DNA of 36,806 bases, taken from positions 1-36,806 of the forward strand of contig CAIZWU010000116.1 of NCBI GenBank assembly GCA_903936775.1, in the 5' to 3' direction. The notes under the pieces are model-generated. The model was not told the origin of the DNA and made no database searches. It saw only the letters and a list, made by a program, of their open reading frames with translations. Source of the DNA: an uncultured bacterium. Lineage in GTDB: Bacteria; Verrucomicrobiota; Verrucomicrobiia; Verrucomicrobiales; V1-33. The position numbers and the translations under genes were made by a program. Every line of letters starts with the position of its first letter. The stretch's first letter is position 1. Below, one piece after another: positions 8,514-17,447 of this stretch.

Positions 8514-11500
8514 TCAGTTTTTGGTAATGGTTTCGTCCAGATTAAGCAGATTGCTGGCGAGGGCGGTCCACGCGGCAGTTTCTCCCGCCTGGCCAGCCGC
8601 GGCACTCACGCCACCGCTCTTCAGCATGGCTTCGGCTCCGGCAGGATCGGCCTGATAGGAAGCGCGCAGCCCGCCCAGTATTTTTGTCAGCACTTCGACC
8701 TCCCGTGAGGTCGGAACGCGTCCAATCGTCAGCCGGAACCCCCACGCCAACCGGGCCCCGTCGGTGCTGCCGCCCTCCGCCAGAAGCCGGAGGCCCAGGT
8801 GCCCGGCTGCACGCATCAGCGCCGGTTCATTCATCAGGGTCAAGGCCTGGAGCGGGGTGTTGGTACGGGAACGCCGGACACACCCAAATTCGCGGTCCGG
8901 CGTGTCAAACACATTCATCACCGGGTGCGGCACCGTCCGCTTCCAGAAGGTATACAGACTGCGCCGGTAGAGGTCATCGCCGGTGCTGGTCAGCCACTTC
9001 GTTCCCGGATAATCCGCATCCACCACCACGCCTTTGTATAAATCCTCCGGCTGATCCGGAAAAACGCTGGGACCACCCAGTCGCTCGCGCAGCAGTCCAC
9101 TGACCGCGAGCGCATGATCGCGGATCATCTCCGCCGGGAGGCGGAAACGCGGCCCCCGGCCGAGCAGCCGGTTCTCCGGATCGCGGGCCAGCAGGTCTGG
9201 AGCCATTTTGGAATCCTGACGGTAAGTGGCCGAAAGCACCACAGACCTCATCAGGTTCTTCACGTTCCAGCCTCCATCGATAAAGTCCCGCGCCAGCCAA
9301 TCCAATAACTCCGGATGAGCCGGATATTCCGACTGGAAACCAAAGTCCTCTGCCGTCTTGACCAGACCAATCCCGAATATCTGCTGCCAAAAACGGTTCA
9401 CCACCACCCGGGCGGTCAGGGGGTGGCCGGGCTGGGTCAGCCATTGGGCCAGTCCCAGCCGGTTCCGGGGAGCACCGGCCGGCCAGGCGCCCAGCAAGCT
9501 TTCAGGGACTCCCGGGGTGACGGGTTCGCCAAGGGCATCATAACTGCCCCTTAACAACACATGGGTCGGCCGGGCCCTCGCCATGTCTGCCATCACCATC
9601 ACACTGGGGAAACTCCGCTTCAGCTCCAGCCGCCTGGCCTGCGCGAACCGCAGCGCCAGCACCGCTTCACGGGTGCTGTCCTGATGACGCAGCAAGACCG
9701 ACTGTACCCGTTCCAGCTGGACCAGCGCCTCCGCCATGCCCCCGGGGGCGCCGGCCAACCCAACCAACTGCCGGTCCGCCATCCGTGCGAGATCGTCCGC
9801 CGGCAACACCGCCGGCCAAACCTGGAAGCCCGCCAGATCCCCCTCAAAAGCCTCCGGCTCCGGGCCTTCCTTCCGGCCGACCGAGAGGGCCCGGGGACCG
9901 ACCGGACCGGACAAGCCATCGTGATGCACTACAACATCACTTTCCACCCCATCCACATACAGCCTCAGTCCGGCAGCGGTGCCAGTGCCATGATTGACCA
10001 CCGCAATCTGATGCCAGCGATCCGTGCCCAGCTGCGTGGCCGCTTCCAATTGGATCGCATAAGCCGGCCATTTCTGCGCCATCCTGACCTCCACCGCACC
10101 AGCGGCATTGATCCGGATTTCGAATCCATTCCCGTGCGACGACGAAGACACGGGAATCTGCCACGCCATATTGGACAGCAGGACCCCTGCCCCGCCCCGC
10201 CAGCGGAGTGATGTCTGCCAGGTCCAGGCCTTGTGACTGGCGGCCTCAAATTGCGACGGAGCCACGGTCCAGGCCGCTGCCGGGAAGGCAAATACCGGTC
10301 CCAATACCGGATGGTCGGTGACCCGCTGCTCCAGCCCTGCCGAGTCCTCCGGTTTGGCCCCATTGATCAATTTGCCGTCCTTCCGCTCCACCCGGAATCC
10401 TGCGCCTGCCGGGTCCGGCAGAACGGCTACTGCCCTGCCCAGAACAGCCAACACCTCCCCCAACGGTTGCCCCGCCGCGGGTGCCTGCGGCAAAGCTTGA
10501 ACCGCCTGGGCAATTTGTTGATCCAGCAGGGCCAGTTCGGCCTGCTGGGCTCCAGTCGGGGCTGGAAGCAACGGCGAGGCATTGGCCAGACGCCCGTCTT
10601 CCCCCCATTCCGGCACCTGATTGAAAAAGGCATACAGTTGATAGTAATCCTTGGCCGTCACCGGATCATACTTGTGGTCGTGACAGCGGCTGCACTCCAT
10701 GGTCAGGCCCAACCAGGTCATGCCAAGCGTGCGCACGCGGTCCGCCACATACTCCACCCGGTATTCCTCATCAATGATTCCCCCTTCGGAATTGATCACA
10801 TGATTCCGGCCGAATCCGGTGGCAATGCGGTCTTCCAGGGTAGGCTCCGGCAGCAGATCCCCGGCAAGTTGCCGGGTGATGAATTCGCGGTAAGGAAGAT
10901 TGTGATTGAAGGCATCAATCACCCAGTCCCGCCAGCGCCACATCGACCTCATGGAGTCGTTATTGAAGCCATGGGTGTCGGCATAACGCGCCGCGTCCAG
11001 CCACTCGGCCGTCATCCGTTCGCCATAGCGCGGGGAGGCCAACAAACGCTCCACGGCATCGCGGTAAGCCGACTCCCCGCGTGCTGACACCTCACTGGCA
11101 AAGGCCGCGATTTCTGTTGGCCCGGGCGCCAATCCGGTCAGGTCGAACGAGGTCCGGCGCAGCCAGGCTTCCGGTCGGGCCTCTGGCGATGGAGCCAGAC
11201 CGTCACGCTCCAGCCGCGACCGGATCCAGGCATCCCACGGCTGCCGGTCCCACGCGGCGGCGGGCGGCAGGGTAGCCCGCACCGGCGGCACAAAAGCCCA
11301 GTGTTTTTCGTAGGCGGCCCCCTCCGTGATCCATTGCCGGACCAGGGCAATCTGCTCCGGCGTCACCTTCCGGTTCGATTCCGGTGGAGGCATTTGTTCG
11401 TCAGGATCATGCGAGGCCATGCGTTGCAGCAAGGCACTGCTTTCGGGTTTCCCGGGCACCAGGGCCGGCCCGTCCTCCAGAACTGCGGTAGCCCCCTCGA

Positions 11501-11672
11501 AGGTATCGAGCCGCAAATCCGCCTTCCGCCGCGCCGCGTCCTGACCATGGCAATGAAAGCAGTTTTCGGAAAGAATCGGCCGGATGTCCCGATTAAAGCG
11601 CAAGGGGCTCCCGGCCGGGCAGATGGCCGCACCCGCCAGCCACAAGGCCCCCATGATTGGAAAGAATCTCAT
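8514..11672 (-). CDS. PSD1/cytochrome c domain protein with LamG insert (DUF1549, DUF1553)
   Basis: This exported protein of about 1052 residues has, in order: signal peptide (MRFFPIMGALWLAGAAICPA), a planctomycete cytochrome domain with ENCFHCHG, DUF1549 (residues ~140-350, with CSRCHDHKYDPVTAKDYYQL supplying another CxxCH), a concanavalin/LamG-like beta domain (~490-650, ending AGFQVWPAVLPADDLARM), and the DUF1553 (PSD1) domain with NRFWQQIFGIGLV and CVRRSRTNTPLQALTLMNEP. The start at 11672 is preferred over 11891: it opens the signal peptide and does not run into the divergent regulator gene. Exact function is unknown. The LamG module suggests polysaccharide or protein binding. It is the first gene of the operon. 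Confidence 0.9.
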   Translation of the reverse strand: MRFFPIMGALWLAGAAICPAGSPLRFNRDIRPILSENCFHCHGQDAARRKADLRLDTFEGATAVLEDGPALVPGKPESSALLQRMASHDPDEQMPPPESNRKVTPEQIALVRQWITEGAAYEKHWAFVPPVRATLPPAAAWDRQPWDAWIRSRLERDGLAPSPEARPEAWLRRTSFDLTGLAPGPTEIAAFASEVSARGESAYRDAVERLLASPRYGERMTAEWLDAARYADTHGFNNDSMRSMWRWRDWVIDAFNHNLPYREFITRQLAGDLLPEPTLEDRIATGFGRNHVINSEGGIIDEEYRVEYVADRVRTLGMTWLGLTMECSRCHDHKYDPVTAKDYYQLYAFFNQVPEWGEDGRLANASPLLPAPTGAQQAELALLDQQIAQAVQALPQAPAAGQPLGEVLAVLGRAVAVLPDPAGAGFRVERKDGKLINGAKPEDSAGLEQRVTDHPVLGPVFAFPAAAWTVAPSQFEAASHKAWTWQTSLRWRGGAGVLLSNMAWQIPVSSSSHGNGFEIRINAAGAVEVRMAQKWPAYAIQLEAATQLGTDRWHQIAVVNHGTGTAAGLRLYVDGVESDVVVHHDGLSGPVGPRALSVGRKEGPEPEAFEGDLAGFQVWPAVLPADDLARMADRQLVGLAGAPGGMAEALVQLERVQSVLLRHQDSTREAVLALRFAQARRLELKRSFPSVMVMADMARARPTHVLLRGSYDALGEPVTPGVPESLLGAWPAGAPRNRLGLAQWLTQPGHPLTARVVVNRFWQQIFGIGLVKTAEDFGFQSEYPAHPELLDWLARDFIDGGWNVKNLMRSVVLSATYRQDSKMAPDLLARDPENRLLGRGPRFRLPAEMIRDHALAVSGLLRERLGGPSVFPDQPEDLYKGVVVDADYPGTKWLTSTGDDLYRRSLYTFWKRTVPHPVMNVFDTPDREFGCVRRSRTNTPLQALTLMNEPALMRAAGHLGLRLLAEGGSTDGARLAWGFRLTIGRVPTSREVEVLTKILGGLRASYQADPAGAEAMLKSGGVSAAAGQAGETAAWTALASNLLNLDETITKN

Positions 11673-11706
11673 GTTCCCATCCTGGGCCGAAAGCCAGTCG
11701 TCATTA

Positions 11707-11736
11707 TTGTAGCACCGTGCGAAATATTGGTATAAT
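11707..11736 (+). promoter_or_regulatory. Sigma70-type promoter of the PAS-AraC gene
   Basis: A perfect TATAAT lies at 11731-11736, with TTGTAG at 11707-11712 and an 18-bp spacer. The ATG at 11743 begins six bases after the -10 box, so a transcript starting at the usual distance would begin at or next to the start codon (leaderless mRNA). The 70-bp gap to the divergent PSD1 gene must also hold its promoter; a TACAAT on the other strand at 11710-11705 is a weak candidate. Confidence 0.5.
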
Positions 11737-11742
11737 TGGCGC

Positions 11743-12519
11743 ATGGCGATGCTGCCCCAATTTAATCCCGGACCCATTCGCCGCGCCTTCCAACAGACGC
11801 TCCCCCTGCTGGACCTGCTCCCGGATGTTTTCGTCTTCGCCAAGGACCGGCACCACCGCTTTGTCCTCGCCAATGCCGCGGAATGGGCCATGCACGGTTG
11901 CTCATCGGAAGCAGGAATGCTGGGCAGAACCGATCATGATTTCCATCCCCCGGCTCTGGCCCGGCAATATGTGGCCGAAGACCGGCAGGTGATGGATTCC
12001 GGCCAGCCCATCCTCCATCAGGTCTGGCTGGTGCCCGATGCCTCCGGCTCCCCTTTTTGGTATGTGTGCAGCAAACTCCCCCTCCTCGACCCCGAGGGCG
12101 AACTACTCGGCATTGCCGGAGTGATGCGCCCCTATGAGCGGGCTGGCACCGCCCCGGAGGAATACCGCCGGCTGCTGCCCGCGGTCGATTTTGCCCGCCG
12201 CCACTACGGAGAACCGCTGGGGGTGCCGGAACTGGCCCGGCAGGCCGGACTCTCGTCCAGTCAGTTCCAGCGCGAGTTCCGCCGCGTCTTCGGCCGGTCC
12301 CCCGCGGCCTACCTGCTCGAAGTCAGGATCCAGGCCGCCCGCCATCTCCTGGAACATTCCAGCCAGGCCCTCAGTGGGATCGCGCTCGACTGTGGTTTCC
12401 ATGACCAAAGCCATTTCACCAAACGCTTCAAGGCTGCCACCGGCCTGCTGCCCCGCGCCTACCGCCTGCGGTTCTCAGCCAAAGCCCGGACTCAAGTGCC
12501 TTGGACCGCCCGGAAGTGA
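11743..12519 (+). CDS. PAS-domain AraC-family transcriptional regulator
   Basis: This 258-residue protein has an N-terminal PAS sensor (about residues 20-135: LLDLLPDVFVFAKDRHHRFV, the GRTDHDFHPPALA segment, then a PFWYVCSKLPLLDPEG strand pair) and a C-terminal AraC double helix-turn-helix (about 155-250: VPELARQAGLSSSQFQREFR and ALDCGFHDQSHFTKRFKAATG). It should sense a small ligand or redox state through the PAS domain and regulate nearby genes. It is divergent from the PSD1-DUF1501-DUF1592-DUF1552 operon across a 70-bp gap, so that operon is the likeliest target. The start could also be the ATG two codons on (11749). No SD is visible; see the promoter entry. Confidence 0.9.
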   Translation: MAMLPQFNPGPIRRAFQQTLPLLDLLPDVFVFAKDRHHRFVLANAAEWAMHGCSSEAGMLGRTDHDFHPPALARQYVAEDRQVMDSGQPILHQVWLVPDASGSPFWYVCSKLPLLDPEGELLGIAGVMRPYERAGTAPEEYRRLLPAVDFARRHYGEPLGVPELARQAGLSSSQFQREFRRVFGRSPAAYLLEVRIQAARHLLEHSSQALSGIALDCGFHDQSHFTKRFKAATGLLPRAYRLRFSAKARTQVPWTARK

Positions 12520-12524
12520 TTGAA

Positions 12525-13760
12525 TCAGGGGTTCGGTAAAACCGGCAGCGCAGGCGGGGCGGTGGCGGGGCGTGTGAAAGCTTCGCCAAAAGGGGTACGC
12601 CCTTCCATAAACCCACCCTGCGACAGGAAGAATTTTCCATTCTCCACCCCCATGAAGCGATCCAACCGATCCGCCTTGCCGGTGGCATCATGACTGAACG
12701 TGGCGGTGGTCAGCTCGCTCCAGTGGCCGATCTCATCCGCGATCCACTGGGGGCCAAAGAGCGCTTTGCGCTGCAGGTGGCCATTGCTGCCGCCGAAATT
12801 CTCACTGAACGAATACAGTCCCCTGAGATATTTCCCATCCTTGGGGGCACGGAAGCTGGCGATGAGCATCCACGCTTTTTTCTCCGGGTGGAACCAGTAA
12901 CCGCTATACACGGTATGGGTTCCCTCCGGCTGGACGGCCACGATGAATTTCTGGGCTTCGCCGGTCTTCCAGGGATACACCAGATGGGAGTGCCCTCCCG
13001 TGCCTTCATTGCCAAAAACGGACGCATGGACCCCTTCCCCTTTTGCAATGAGCTGGGTCTGGTCATCCTCCGCCACTTTGCTCCGGTCCTTGGCATCGCC
13101 GCCATTGCCTGCATCCCAGATCGAAAAAATCAGGCGGCGCTCGGTGGCGGAATTGACCTGCATGCCGAAGTAGCCCCGGGAGAAACCGCAGGCCATGTAA
13201 TACGTATAAAGCGGATCCGCCACGGCAGTAACTTCGTTGTAAAACAGGGCCACCTTGGTCTCCTTCGGAACCGGATAGGCAAGATGCACCGAAGCCGCGT
13301 TGCGCCGTTCCTTCAGGTTGAAATGGGCGTCCCGGGCCGCCTCCCCGTCCAGATGCAGCGTTTCGATTTGCCCTGCATCGGCCGTTCCATTCAGACTGGA
13401 GAGTTCGAGGCGCACATACCCCGGACTGGCAATAGGGTAGCGGCCAAAATCCGCCCGCCCCGCCGTGACCTCGGCTTCGTGTTTCTGATCCCCGATTTTG
13501 AGCTGCAGCCGGGATTTGCCCCCCGGCGGAAGCTTCACCGACAAGGCCACCGTCAATTCGCCGGCGGCTTTGAGCTCACCGAACCAAACCACCTGCTGCG
13601 CCGCATCGTTCCAGCCGGTGATCCCCTGCTTTTCGGAAACCTGCGCCCCTTCCGGATCGGGGTCAATGTAGGCGGTGAAGGCAGGAACCTGAAGACCGGC
13701 CAAGGTGAAGGAGCCGGTCAAACCGAGCACGCCAAAAGTGAGGAGGAGCAGACGGAACAT
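12525..13760 (-). CDS. DUF3472 domain secreted protein
   Basis: This 411-residue protein has a signal peptide (MFRLLLLTFGVLGLTGSFTLA). An N-terminal beta-rich domain resembling DUF5077 (about 30-150) is followed by a DUF3472 domain (about 155-385, with YYMACGFSRGYFGMQVNS, IFSIWDAG and GGHSHLVYPWKTGE). The families are exported, of unknown activity, and often near carbohydrate-active enzymes. The start at 13760 is chosen because it opens the signal peptide; the frame stays open to 13922, but that stretch is unlike protein. The gene converges on the PAS-AraC gene with a 5-bp gap between stop codons. The upstream gap 13761-13940 shows nothing recognisable. Confidence 0.85.
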   Translation of the reverse strand: MFRLLLLTFGVLGLTGSFTLAGLQVPAFTAYIDPDPEGAQVSEKQGITGWNDAAQQVVWFGELKAAGELTVALSVKLPPGGKSRLQLKIGDQKHEAEVTAGRADFGRYPIASPGYVRLELSSLNGTADAGQIETLHLDGEAARDAHFNLKERRNAASVHLAYPVPKETKVALFYNEVTAVADPLYTYYMACGFSRGYFGMQVNSATERRLIFSIWDAGNGGDAKDRSKVAEDDQTQLIAKGEGVHASVFGNEGTGGHSHLVYPWKTGEAQKFIVAVQPEGTHTVYSGYWFHPEKKAWMLIASFRAPKDGKYLRGLYSFSENFGGSNGHLQRKALFGPQWIADEIGHWSELTTATFSHDATGKADRLDRFMGVENGKFFLSQGGFMEGRTPFGEAFTRPATAPPALPVLPNP

Positions 13761-13940
13761 AACGTGGTGAAGGACGGGGGAAGAGGCACGCGGAATCACG
13801 GATCTCCCTGGGGCAGAGTCTGGATTCCATGAAACCGGCCCGCAAGACCCCGTTCCTTGTTTCCCGCGCAAAAGCCTGCCGGTATTGATCAAATAACCCC
13901 ACTGGCGCCATCCGTCCGGCAAATTTCAGCCCCGGAGAAG

Positions 13941-14756
13941 TCAGTCCGCTTCCGGCCAGGCTCCTGCCGCGGCCGCCGCCAGATTTTCTTCCAGGTGGCT
14001 GGGCGTGATCGTCCCCGCGATCACCACCGGATGCCCCGGCAGGCCCAGCGCCGACCGCAGCCGGTAATCCAAGGCCTTCATCCCCGCCGGCACGGCCCCA
14101 CCTGCCGACAAATCGCCTGAGGCCAGCACCTTCTTCAACAGGATGCCTTTCCCCGCCGCAGCGGCGGCTTCGACCACCGGCTGTTGCTCATGAAAACCGG
14201 TGTTCCAAGCCACCATAACCAGATCGCACAGCGGCACTGCCGCGAGGCCACCGGCGAGACTCATGGTGGAGATGCCCACCGCCCGGATCAGCCCGGCGGC
14301 CTTCATGGAATGCAGCACTTCCAGCGCGGCGGTATCCCGGATCACGCTCACGTCCTCTCTCGGACAATGCAGCAGCACTGCCTCCAACCGGTCCGTCTGC
14401 AGCCGGCGCAGGCTTTCCTCCACGCTGCGGCGGGTGTGGGCCGCACTGAAATCCCACGAGGATTGCCCGCCTTCAAAGATTTCCCCGGTCTTGGAGAACA
14501 ACAAAAACTGGTCCCGCCGTCCTGCCAGCAGCCTGCCCAGCCGCTCCTCGGCGATCCCATAAGCGGGAGCCACATCCAGCAGATTGACTCCCGCGGCTTC
14601 CGCGGCATCCAGCAACCGCAGGCAGGTGGCATCGTCAGGCAACGCAAAAGGCGCATGTTTCAATCCCTCGTTGCGTCCCCACTTCACGGTGCCCAGCCCG
14701 AGCGCGGCCGTCTGCAGCCCGGTGCTTCCGAGGAAATGTTTCGTCAGGACACTCAT
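13941..14756 (-). CDS. Aldo/keto reductase
   Basis: This 271-residue protein of the aldo/keto reductase superfamily is an NAD(P)H-dependent carbonyl reductase with a (beta/alpha)8 barrel. All four catalytic residues are visible: Asp61 and Tyr66 in LLDVAPAYG, Lys89 in LLFSKTG and His130 in VLLHCP. Length is at the short end of the family, like L-fucose/D-arabinose-dehydrogenase-type members. The start ATG at 14756-14754 overlaps the stop of the preceding FAD oxidoreductase gene in an ATGA, which fixes the start and indicates translational coupling. The substrate cannot be read from sequence; coupling to a DAO-type oxidase suggests successive redox steps on one metabolite. Confidence 0.9.
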   Translation of the reverse strand: MSVLTKHFLGSTGLQTAALGLGTVKWGRNEGLKHAPFALPDDATCLRLLDAAEAAGVNLLDVAPAYGIAEERLGRLLAGRRDQFLLFSKTGEIFEGGQSSWDFSAAHTRRSVEESLRRLQTDRLEAVLLHCPREDVSVIRDTAALEVLHSMKAAGLIRAVGISTMSLAGGLAAVPLCDLVMVAWNTGFHEQQPVVEAAAAAGKGILLKKVLASGDLSAGGAVPAGMKALDYRLRSALGLPGHPVVIAGTITPSHLEENLAAAAAGAWPEAD

Positions 14757-15931
14757 GATGGGAGGGTCCGCCACGCTGCCGTTTCCCATGGATAGTGCCC
14801 CATACCGGCCAAGGGCAATGGGATCGGGTCCGTGGCCATGTCCCCGGGTGTGAGATGCCGGGCCGTGAATTCCAGCGCCTGATCGGCCAAGGCCGGTGCA
14901 TAAACCAGCTTGGTCGGCCAGGCCAATGCCGTGTTGCCCCGTTCCAGCAAGGCTGGCCCATCCGGCAACCGGCTGGCGGCATGCGGCTCGGCCCGGTCCA
15001 CCTTCCAACAGGCCCACTCCAGCCCTTCCCATCTGAAATCCGGGAAAATCCCAGACAGCTTTTTCCGTGCCTGCCGCATCGCCTCTTCATCGGTCATGCC
15101 CGTGGCATCTTCCGCGACCCCCCCGCCGAGATACCAGACCTTGCCTTCGCCCGTGGGATGGGACGTGATGGTCACCACCGGTTTCGGCGTCGCCGTCACA
15201 CAGTGGCCAAAGAGTTCCGGCAATGCCCCCCGCACCATGACCTGCTTCAACGGCCGCCGCTGCGTGACCGCATTCCCAAACCCCGCCGCCAGCGCCGCGG
15301 CTTCATTCCCTGTTGCCGCCGTGAACAGAAAAACCCCGGCTGTCAGGCGGACGCCACCACACTGCAGCGCCATCAGGCCCCCCGCGGCATCCACCTCATA
15401 TTCATCAATGCCCGCCTGCAGGATCCGATCGTGGACCGGACCGGCCAGCGCTGCCAGAACCGATTTCACCTCAATCACGGTTTCCTCCAGTTCGTAGACC
15501 GCCCCTTTGTGCCCGCCCTCCCGCAGCGCCGGAGGCCAATCTTCCCGGGCCAATTTCTTCACTTCCCCCTGCATGGCCCGGGCCCCCACCGTCGCCCCAA
15601 CTCTCGCCAACCACGAATCCGCCGCCCACAAATGCTGACAGGGTGACAGGGTCCGGGCGGCAGCCAGCGATGGCTCGCGTTTCCCCGCCAGGCACTCCAA
15701 CCAAATGGGCGGCAAACTCCGCAGTTTCTCCGCGATCTCCCGGTTCGAACCATCCAGACCATACTTGACCCCGCCATGCAGGATTCCCTGGGCGCCCAGG
15801 GTCTGCCCGGCCCCGATCGCTTCCTTCTCCAGCAAAATGGCGTCATAACCAGCCGCCACCAGCCGCCGCAGGGTCCACAATCCCGCGATCCCTGCGCCGA
15901 CAACAATAACCTGACGATGAACCGTGACCAT
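14753..15931 (-). CDS. FAD-dependent (DAO-type) oxidoreductase
   Basis: This flavoprotein of 392 residues belongs to the D-amino-acid oxidase/glycerol-3-phosphate dehydrogenase-like superfamily. It has an N-terminal Rossmann FAD site (VIVVGAGIAGLWTLRRL, then an acidic residue at the end of strand 2 in LLEKE), the following GAGQTLGAQGILHGGVKYG segment typical of DAO proteins, and no membrane segments. ATG 15931 is preferred because it places the dinucleotide motif nine residues in; the frame is open to 15994. The gene sits 66 bp from the asnS stop and overlaps the aldo/keto reductase by 4 bp. Substrate unknown. Confidence 0.85.
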   Translation of the reverse strand: MVTVHRQVIVVGAGIAGLWTLRRLVAAGYDAILLEKEAIGAGQTLGAQGILHGGVKYGLDGSNREIAEKLRSLPPIWLECLAGKREPSLAAARTLSPCQHLWAADSWLARVGATVGARAMQGEVKKLAREDWPPALREGGHKGAVYELEETVIEVKSVLAALAGPVHDRILQAGIDEYEVDAAGGLMALQCGGVRLTAGVFLFTAATGNEAAALAAGFGNAVTQRRPLKQVMVRGALPELFGHCVTATPKPVVTITSHPTGEGKVWYLGGGVAEDATGMTDEEAMRQARKKLSGIFPDFRWEGLEWACWKVDRAEPHAASRLPDGPALLERGNTALAWPTKLVYAPALADQALEFTARHLTPGDMATDPIPLPLAGMGHYPWETAAWRTLPS

Positions 15932-15997
15932 TTCCCGCGATACGGTCAGGCCATGGGACCGGCAACCGGAATCCGCTTCCCGGGGCCAATCCACGGG

Positions 15998-17359
15998 CTA
16001 GAATTCCGCATGCCCAGGTGTCCGGGCAAACGGGATCACATCGCGGATATTCCCCACTCCAGTGACAAACATGAGCAACCGCTCAAAACCCATCCCATAA
16101 CCCGCGTGCGGCACCGTCCCATATTTCCGCAGATCGGCATACCACCAGTAGTCAGCCTCGCTCAAACCATGATGCGCCATCGCCGCGCTCAAGCGGTCCG
16201 GCCGCTCCTCCCGCTGGCTGCCGCCAATGATTTCGCCAATGCCGGGCACCAGCACATCCATCGCGGCCACCGTCAGCCCATCGTCGTTCTGGCGCATGTA
16301 GAAGGGTTTGATCTCCTTCGGATAGTTGTAGACGATCACCGGGCACTGGAAATACTTCTCCGTCAGCCAGCGCTCGTGGCCCGACTGAAGATTGAGCCCG
16401 TATTTCACGGGATATTCAAAGGTCTCGCCGCTCTGCTCCAGCAGGGCCACCGCCTCCGTGTAACTCACCCGCTGGAAGGGACGGTCGGCCACACACTTCA
16501 GGCGCTCGATCAATCCCTTGTCCACGTATTTGGCGAAAAAGGCCAGATCCTCCGCGCAGCGTTCCAGCGCATCCCGCACCTGATGTTTGAGTTGGGCCTC
16601 GGCCAAATCCATGTTGCCTGCAAGATCACAAAAGGCCTGTTCCGGCTCGATCATCCAGAACTCCGCGGCATGCCGCGAAGTGTTGGAATTCTCCGCCCGG
16701 AAGGTCGGCCCGAACGTGTAGACCTTGCCCAACGCGCAGGCAAGGGTTTCCGCCTCCAGCTGGCCGCTCACCGTTAGAAAGGCAGGTTTGCCGAAAAAAT
16801 CCTCCTCCGGCTTACTGCCACTCCCAGGGGTCAGCGTGGTCACCCGGAACATCTCGCCCGCCCCTTCGCAGTCACTCGAAGTGATCATGGGCGTATGCAC
16901 ATTCAGAAACCCACGGTCCTGGAAAAACTGATGCACCGCATAGGCCATCCGGCTGCGCACCCGGAACACCGCTCCAAACAAATTCGACCGCGGCCGCAGG
17001 TGGGCGATTTCCCGCAGAAACTCGAGCGAGTGCCCCTTTTTCTGCAAGGGATAGGTGTCATCCGCCGGACCCACGAGGGAAATCCGGGCTGCTTGGATTT
17101 CCCATGGCTGTTCCTTGCCCTGCGAAGCCACCAGTTTCCCCTGCACCTCCACGCTCGCGCCCGTGGTCATCTCCAGCAGGGATTCCGATCCCGGCGTGCC
17201 GGCATCCACCACCACCTGAATCCCCCTCAAACAGGAGCCATCATTGATTTCCAGGAAGGAAAAAGCCTTGGCATCCCGCCGGGTGCGGACCCAACCGCAG
17301 ACGGTGATGTCATCCGAGGGAGCCTGACTGGAAAGTGCCGCGAGAACCGGAGTATGCAT
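15998..17359 (-). CDS. asnS: Asparaginyl-tRNA synthetase
   Basis: This 453-residue class IIb aminoacyl-tRNA synthetase charges tRNA-Asn with asparagine in the cytoplasm. The N-terminal OB-fold anticodon-binding domain covers about residues 15-105 ([19 protein letters not shown]). The catalytic core follows, with motif 2 around [20 protein letters not shown] and motif 3 [13 protein letters not shown], ending in the family-typical RTPGHAEF. The ending and the [11 protein letters not shown] signature separate it from AspRS and LysRS. Start 17359 is chosen because it begins directly before the OB fold; 17389 would add ten residues. The gene is complete and of normal length. Confidence 0.97.
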   Translation of the reverse strand: MHTPVLAALSSQAPSDDITVCGWVRTRRDAKAFSFLEINDGSCLRGIQVVVDAGTPGSESLLEMTTGASVEVQGKLVASQGKEQPWEIQAARISLVGPADDTYPLQKKGHSLEFLREIAHLRPRSNLFGAVFRVRSRMAYAVHQFFQDRGFLNVHTPMITSSDCEGAGEMFRVTTLTPGSGSKPEEDFFGKPAFLTVSGQLEAETLACALGKVYTFGPTFRAENSNTSRHAAEFWMIEPEQAFCDLAGNMDLAEAQLKHQVRDALERCAEDLAFFAKYVDKGLIERLKCVADRPFQRVSYTEAVALLEQSGETFEYPVKYGLNLQSGHERWLTEKYFQCPVIVYNYPKEIKPFYMRQNDDGLTVAAMDVLVPGIGEIIGGSQREERPDRLSAAMAHHGLSEADYWWYADLRKYGTVPHAGYGMGFERLLMFVTGVGNIRDVIPFARTPGHAEF

Positions 17360-17447
17360 GACGGTATTTCTGGCGGGGTTTCGCGCCATGACAAGCCGCC
17401 TTGCGGCACACTTTAAACTTTTGCAGGGATTCGGCGAATTCTATGCC

